This document shows, in pieces, positions 59,049-64,000 of a stretch of DNA of 64,000 nucleotides. Source of the DNA: Cannabis sativa (lineage: Eukaryota > Streptophyta > Magnoliopsida > Rosales > Cannabaceae); the NCBI RefSeq assembly GCF_029168945.1, contig NC_083608.1, positions 20,726,136-20,790,135 of the forward strand, given 5' to 3'. Numbering within the stretch: the stretch's first letter is position 1; the number at the start of each line of letters is the position of its first letter. Under the pieces are notes generated by a model. The model saw only the letters and a list, made by a program, of their open reading frames with translations, made no database searches and was not told where the DNA came from. The translations under genes were made by a program, and so were the position numbers.

Positions 59049-60117
59049 ATGATACTCTTATTCATACTCTTTCATTATCTATGACCGAGAGTATAGCCAC
59101 AGAAGTGATGGGCTGCTCTTCTTCAGCTGAAGTTTGGATTGCTCTAGAATTCCTTTTTGGTGCTCACTCCAAGGCAAAAATAGATGAGTACAGAACAAAA
59201 ATACAAACAGTAAGGAAAGGGACCACGACTATGCTAGATTATCTCAGACAAAAGAGACAATGGGCTAATGTCTTGGCATTGGCCGGTGATCCCTATCCAA
59301 AAGCTTTGCTGGTGTCCAATGCACTGTCAGGGCTAGATATAGAGTAATTACCTATTATTCTACAGGTTGAGGCAAGAGAGAAGACATCCTGGCAAACTCT
59401 CTTAGAAATACTTCTAAGATTTGACAGTAAGCTTGGTAGGCTTAGCACACTTTCTGGTAACAGTAAGTCCTCTAAAAACTCTTCTCCATCTGCTAATCTT
59501 GCTAACGAAAATAGTCCTAGTGGTCACTACAGTCCAGACTAACATGGTAACAGAGGCATAGGAGGCTACAATGGTGGAAATCGAGATAAATCTAGTGGCA
59601 GATGAAGAAGAGGCAGATCCAATGGTCCAAAACTTATCAAGTATGTGGAAAATATAGACACTCAGCTGCACTCTGCTACAATCGTTATGATGAGTCCTAT
59701 ATGGGATCTGCACCCACTAGAAACAACACTGATGGGAACAAGCTAAACCAGAATGCTGCAACCTTCATTGCCACACTAAAAATGTTGGAAGATGGTGCTT
59801 GGTATGCCAACAGTAGGGCCAACAACCACATCGCTTCTGATGCGAACAACCTGAATCAGAAGGAAAAATACAATGGTAAGAATTTTCTTACTGTTGGTAA
59901 TGGAAATAAAATTACCTATTAAACATGGTGCATCTATCACTCTGTCTACTAAAAATAATAGTGTTCTGATGCTGCAAGAGATATTACATGTTCCAGAAAT
60001 TACAAAAAATCTTATTAGCATTTCAAGGTTAACAAGTGATAATGATGTTATTGTTGAATTCTCATCTAATCATTATTGTGTGAAGGACAAACTAACAAAG
60101 AGGAAGGTGCTCCAAGG
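59049..60117 (+). pseudogene. Copia gag and protease
   Basis: Gag: MTESIATEVMGCSSSAEVW, AHSKAKIDEYRTKIQTVRKG and LALAGDPYPKALLVSNALSG, then a TAA at 59345-59347 and QVEAREKTSWQTLLEILLRF. The zinc knuckle reads YQVCGKYRHSAALC, with the first Cys changed. The protease reads GAWYANSRANNHIASDANNL, where an active enzyme has D-S-G; here N-S-R, so it is dead. Continues to IPEITKNLISISRLTSDNDV-type residues and CVKDKLTKRKVLQGTL. Confidence 0.87.
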
Positions 60118-60263
60118 GACTCTTTGAACTAGTTTGTGTCAAGCCTACTACTCAAAATACTCACAATGCTCTTATCTCCTCCTCTGTCCAAACTAAGCAT
60201 AGTTGTTTTTGTAGTTTATCTTTCCCTATCAATCAAAGTGTAACTCAGTCAAGAACTAAGAGT

Positions 60264-60773
60264 GTGCCTTTTTCAAATTCACTCAAAGATAGATGGCATA
60301 GGAGACTAGGCCATCCATCAAATCTTGTGTTAAGTCTTGTATTGAAACATTTGAATTTAACAAATATTAACAACGAGGAGTGTGATTTCTGTGAAGCATG
60401 TCAATATGGAAAATCACACACTTTGCCATTCAAGCAAAACCCTAAAAAGGCTCAGTTTCCCTTAGACTTAATTCATACAGACATTTGGGGCCCTTCCCCA
60501 GTCATGTCAAATACTAATTTCAAGTTTTACATCTCATTTGAAGATGATTATAGTAGGCACACTTGGCTATATCCTTTAAAAACAAAATCTGACGCACTCT
60601 CTGCCTTCACTCAATTCAAAACCTTTGTTGAAAATCAGTTCAGTAGGAAAATTAAAAGTTTGCAAACTGATTGGGGAGGAGAATACCAAGCTTTCTCAAA
60701 TCTTGTTGCAGAAAGTGGCATTGATTTCACTCACTCTTGTCTCCATACCTCAGCTCAAAATGTTAGAGCTTAG
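60264..60773 (+). pseudogene. Copia integrase
   Basis: A 169-residue open stretch: WHRRLGHPSNLVLSLVLKHL and CDFCEACQYGKSH give the HHCC finger; LDLIHTDIWGPSPV holds the first catalytic Asp, LQTDWGGEYQAFSNLVAESG the second. The frame stops before the catalytic Glu region (HTSAQNVRA*), where relatives read HTxxQNGxxERKHRHIVE; that Glu is in the shifted or mutated next segment (KKHRHIVEM). Confidence 0.9.
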
Positions 60774-62975
60774 AAAAAACACAGACATATTGTGGAAATG
60801 AGACTAACCTTGCTTGCTCAAGCATATGTATGCCTCTTAAGTATAGTGTGATGCCTTCATGACAACTGTTTACTTAATAAATCCACTGCCTACACCAGTG
60901 TTAGACAACATTTCACCATTTGAAATGCTATAGAAAAGAAAACCAGATTATAAGTTTTTAAAAACCTTCGGAATAGCTTGTTACCCTTGTCTTAGAGCCT
61001 ATTAATCCCACAAATTCCAGTACCATTCAACTAAGTGTGTCAACTTAGTGTGTCAACTTAGGGCATAGTGAAAGCTTCAAGGGTTACAAATGCCTAAGTA
61101 GCACAGGCAGAATCTACATTTCAAGAAATGTAATTTTCAATGAAGCTAAGTTTCCTTTCAAAACTGGTTTTCTAAAAACATATCAAGCTAAACAAAATGT
61201 TAACGTCCAAATTTCTTCTTGGTCAACCTTTATAAATGTCTCTTTTGGTGTCCCTCATACTCAACCACAACACAATATCAATCCTCAAACTGATTAAGAT
61301 CCCGATCTAAGTGTCCCTGGAGCATCACCAGGTTCTTAGTCCACAACTCTGTCCCTCAGGGTTATGAACATGATCTCAATCAAGGGGACATTAATGTTAA
61401 TGCTGAACAATTAGGAGTACAACATACTGATAATGATCAAACTATTGAAGGGCAATCAGATGCAACAACTAACAGCCAACCAGTAGTTCAAGTGGCTCCC
61501 ACTCATCCTATGATAACCAGAGCCAAAGCATGAATTTTCAAACCCGAAACTTACATGAGTAAAGCTCATTTCAGTGACTACTATGCTAAACTTGTCTCTC
61601 TTTAAGAAGCTTTAGAGCATGAAGGATGGAACAATGTCAAAGGGTTTAATCAAAGACCTAGGGTCGATTATGGTGAAACTTTTAGTCCTATTGTCAAAGC
61701 TTGTACAATTAGAGTTGTGCTAAGCATTGCTGTGGTAAATTCCTAGGAAGTTAGGCAACTCAACATAAATAATGTCTTTCTGAATGGCACCTTGAGTGAG
61801 GATGTTTACATGAACCAGCCACTTGGTTTTTAAGACAAAGTACACCCAGATTATGTGTGCAAATTGACAAAGAGTTTGTATGGACTGAGACAAGCACCAA
61901 GAGCTTGGTTTGACAAGCTAAAACAGACCCTAATGAGTTGGAAATTTGTCAATTCTAAAGTTGATTCCTCACTATTTTTCGACAAGATAGCAAATGAAAT
62001 TTTAATGGTACTCATCTATGTAGATGATATAATTGTCACTGGAAACAACTTTGAAAAACTGAGGCAATAGAACCTGGTTTTTGCTTTGAAGGATCTTGAA
62101 TCACTGAATTATTTCCTTAGTATTGAGGTGTACAAGATAAGTCTCCAACGTACTTATCTTAAGCTAAGTACATAATAGAGTTATTGAAAAAGAACAACAT
62201 GACACATTTAAAGCCTTGGCCTACGCCAATGGTTGTAGGAAAAACTCTACCCATTACAAAATGGGACTCTACTCAAGAACCCAACAGAATACATGAGCCT
62301 AATTGGTGGTCTAATACCTAACTCATACAAGACCTGATCTCAGTTTTGCTGTGAACAAATTGAGTCAGTTCTTGAAAGCTCTTACTGTCGTCATTGGTTT
62401 GCAACCAAAAGAATTCTTCGGTACCTAAAAGGTACTCTCAATCATGGACTGCACATGAAATATAGTGAAAGATTAGCTTTGATAGGTTTTTCAGATGTTG
62501 ACTGGGCATGCTGCCCTGATAACAGGAAGTCTGTGGCTGGCTACTGTGTATACTTTGGAGACACTTTGGTCTCATGATCCTCTAAGAAAAAAGTTGTTGT
62601 GTCTCGCTCAAGAACTGAATTTGAATACAAGGCTCTTGCTCAAGCCTCAGCCAAATTTACATGGATCCAATCTCTTCTTCAAGAACTCCAGTTCCCTCTT
62701 AAAGACATCCCTATGACATGGTATAACAACACGGGAGTTAATGCTCTTGTCTCAAACCCATTCTATCATGCTCGAGAAAGCATATAGAGTTGGACATTCA
62801 TTTTGTTAGAGACAAAGTGTTGGCTAAATCTCTAGACATTACATATGTGCCTTCACACGATCAAGTTGGTGACTGTCTCACTAAGAGTTTATCAAGTTCA
62901 AAATTTTATTTTCTGGTTGACAAACTAGATGTGGTTTCCACCCCACTTAATTTAAAAGGATGTGTTAGAAAATAA
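60774..62975 (+). pseudogene. Copia reverse transcriptase and RNase H
   Basis: After a decayed linker (60774-61640), the RT shows [20 protein letters not shown] with changes, QLNINNVFLNGTLSEDVYMN-like residues, then KLTKSLYGLRQAPRAWFDKL and MVLIYVDDIIVTGNN (catalytic DD present), TAG at 62068-62070, and ALKDLESLNYFLSIEV. RNase H: IGFSDVDWACCPDNRKSVAG, SRSRTEFEYKALAQASAKFT and HIELDIHFVRDKVLAKSLDI, to the stop at 62973-62975. Multiple stops and frameshifts. Confidence 0.9.
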
Positions 62976-63290
62976 TATTTGTTACCAGTAACTAATTTGT
63001 TACAATTTATCATTGTACTCTGTTTTATTCTTTTTATTTTTGTCAGCACCTTTACGTGCAATGATTGGAGAATCATGTACCTTGTTTTCTCTCTCCTTTC
63101 GGTTATAGGTGTCATAGTGTATTCTCATTGTTGTTAGGGTATTTTCATTATTTTGTGATGAGGTGTCATTGCTCTAGAATATTCTTGTAACAATGCCAAA
63201 CGACTATAAAATACAATGGAATTGCAGAAGCTCATTGAGCTGTATTTTTACAAACCGATTCTCTCTAAATTTTAAGTTACTGATACCATA

Positions 63291-63875
63291 GTACAAACCA
63301 AAAAAGAGAGAAGCAAAAAAAATGAATTAACTAAATTGTGAGCCTCTATCTTTTATTTATGAAGCTCAAGAATCAAGTTACACAAACAAAACTAAACATC
63401 AAGTTTATTACAGAAAATTGTTAAAAAAAACTAACTAAAGCTCAAACTGTTAACTAACATAATTAATTTTAGTTACATTGGCTAACCACCAAAGTTGCCA
63501 GCTTTAAGATTGCTCTTAAGGAATAGTGATGATAAAACCAGTACATGCAAAAATACTCACTTGTTAGTGTTTCATTCCATTTGTGTTGTCGGATCTGTAT
63601 TTTATGTAGAAGTAGCCCCCATCTCCATATATGTAAATCGTTCAATACAACAATTTTTTCCTTTTTCCAAAAAATAAATTAATAAATAAATTACAACGAA
63701 GTTTCCATTTTTTGTTTTTGTCAAAGTCAAACAAAATCTGACACTACCTTTAAACGCGGGTCCTTATAAAAGAAAAAGACCATAACAAAGTAAACCATTC
63801 ATTATTAGAGACACAATTTTAAAATATTCTAAATAATCGGTCATGTATATTGACTTTTATTTTTTTTATATATAA
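63291..63875. other. Non-coding; no gene seen
   Basis: AT-rich. CTGATACCA near 63280-63288 is the inverse of the common initiator-Met primer-binding word, but no LTR follows in the matching orientation. Confidence 0.4.
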
Positions 63876-64000
63876 CTAGTGAACAAAGCCGCACTTCGTG
63901 CGGCATGTATAATAATTTCAAAATTTTTATTCATAGTAAAAATATTTTTTTTGTTAGGACAACAAAATACAACTTTTTTTTATTACACATAAAAATAATA
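63876..64000 (-). mobile_element. Helitron-type 3' end, runs off window
   Basis: Read on the minus strand: hairpin GCCGCAC, loop GAA, GTGCGGC (63888-63904), then about 8 nt, then CTAG (63876-63879) and T. Same organisation as at 2099-2127 but a different hairpin. The element would extend rightwards beyond 64000. Confidence 0.5.

Larger units (their letters stand above)
59047..63290 (+). mobile_element. Ty1/copia element, 5'-truncated
   Basis: Plus-strand gag-protease-integrase-RT-RNase H in copia order, ending with TTTAAAAGGATG and an LTR starting TGTTAGAAAATAATATTTG at 62963. No 5' LTR or primer-binding site: gag starts mid-domain at about 59047, directly against minus-strand copia DNA. The LTR is about 330 bp (end uncertain) and contains a TATA-like ACTATAAAATAC near 63203. 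All domains carry stops. Confidence 0.88.

Noticed and set aside
63280..63288. Primer-binding site of a minus-strand element
   Set aside because: No LTR end abuts it in the required orientation.

Overview
This is a plant nuclear genome window, most likely from a eudicot. The evidence is two intact dirigent-protein genes, LTR retrotransposons of the Ty1/copia and Ty3/gypsy types, CACTA, hAT and Mutator-like DNA elements, a plant L1-type LINE with an RNase H domain, Helitron-like ends and a Cassandra-type solo LTR carrying 5S rRNA sequence. The species cannot be named from the sequence. Only two loci look like functional host genes: dirigent proteins at 2691-3293 (minus) and 23121-23735 (plus). 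Everything between and beyond them is mostly nested, decayed transposable-element DNA.

Layout. 1-2690: a truncated MITE and a Helitron-like element (536-2126). 2691-4051: dirigent gene 1 and a broken fragment of a host gene. 4059-15507: three CACTA elements nested inside one another. The outer one has a left end at 4059 and broken transposase exons at 4556-4841 and 13547-14345. A second CACTA (4842-13546, TSD GTT) lies inside it. That element carries a tandem array whose unit joins CACTA subterminal DNA to a Ty3/gypsy fragment, with (CCCTAAA)7-8 blocks at the unit junctions. A third CACTA (6195-10363, TSD TAT) sits inside one unit and carries a captured mRNA-capping-enzyme exon. 16337-22083: a MITE and a copia element complete by its LTRs (TSD ATAAA) with almost no coding capacity. 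23121-23735: dirigent gene 2. 24361-26584: three MITE-type elements, two with clear TSDs. 28150-34914: a gypsy element with near-identical LTRs (29051-34732, TSD GAAGG) inserted in an older retroelement. 34915-41396: gypsy-type LTR sequence, an hAT element (TSD ACTAGGGT) and a 2.2-kb solo LTR (TSD TATAA). 41397-53279: copia-derived sequence with a solo LTR (TSD GGAGC), a Cassandra solo LTR (TSD TTAGG), a second LTR in opposite orientation, and a degenerate repeat array. 53908-54039: a long GA microsatellite. 54390-56975: a 5'-truncated L1 LINE. 56976-63290: two copia remnants in opposite orientations. 63876-64000: a second Helitron-type 3' end on the minus strand.

Function. The dirigent genes encode secreted, probably apoplastic proteins that guide phenoxy-radical coupling in lignan, lignin or related pathways. 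They are paralogs in divergent orientation, about 20 kb apart, and the intervening DNA is almost all transposon insertions. No operon-like or host-defence system is present. The most unusual structure is the CACTA element at 4842-13546. Its tandem unit lengths fit 769 + 7n bp exactly, where n is the number of telomere-type heptamers (1, 7, 8).
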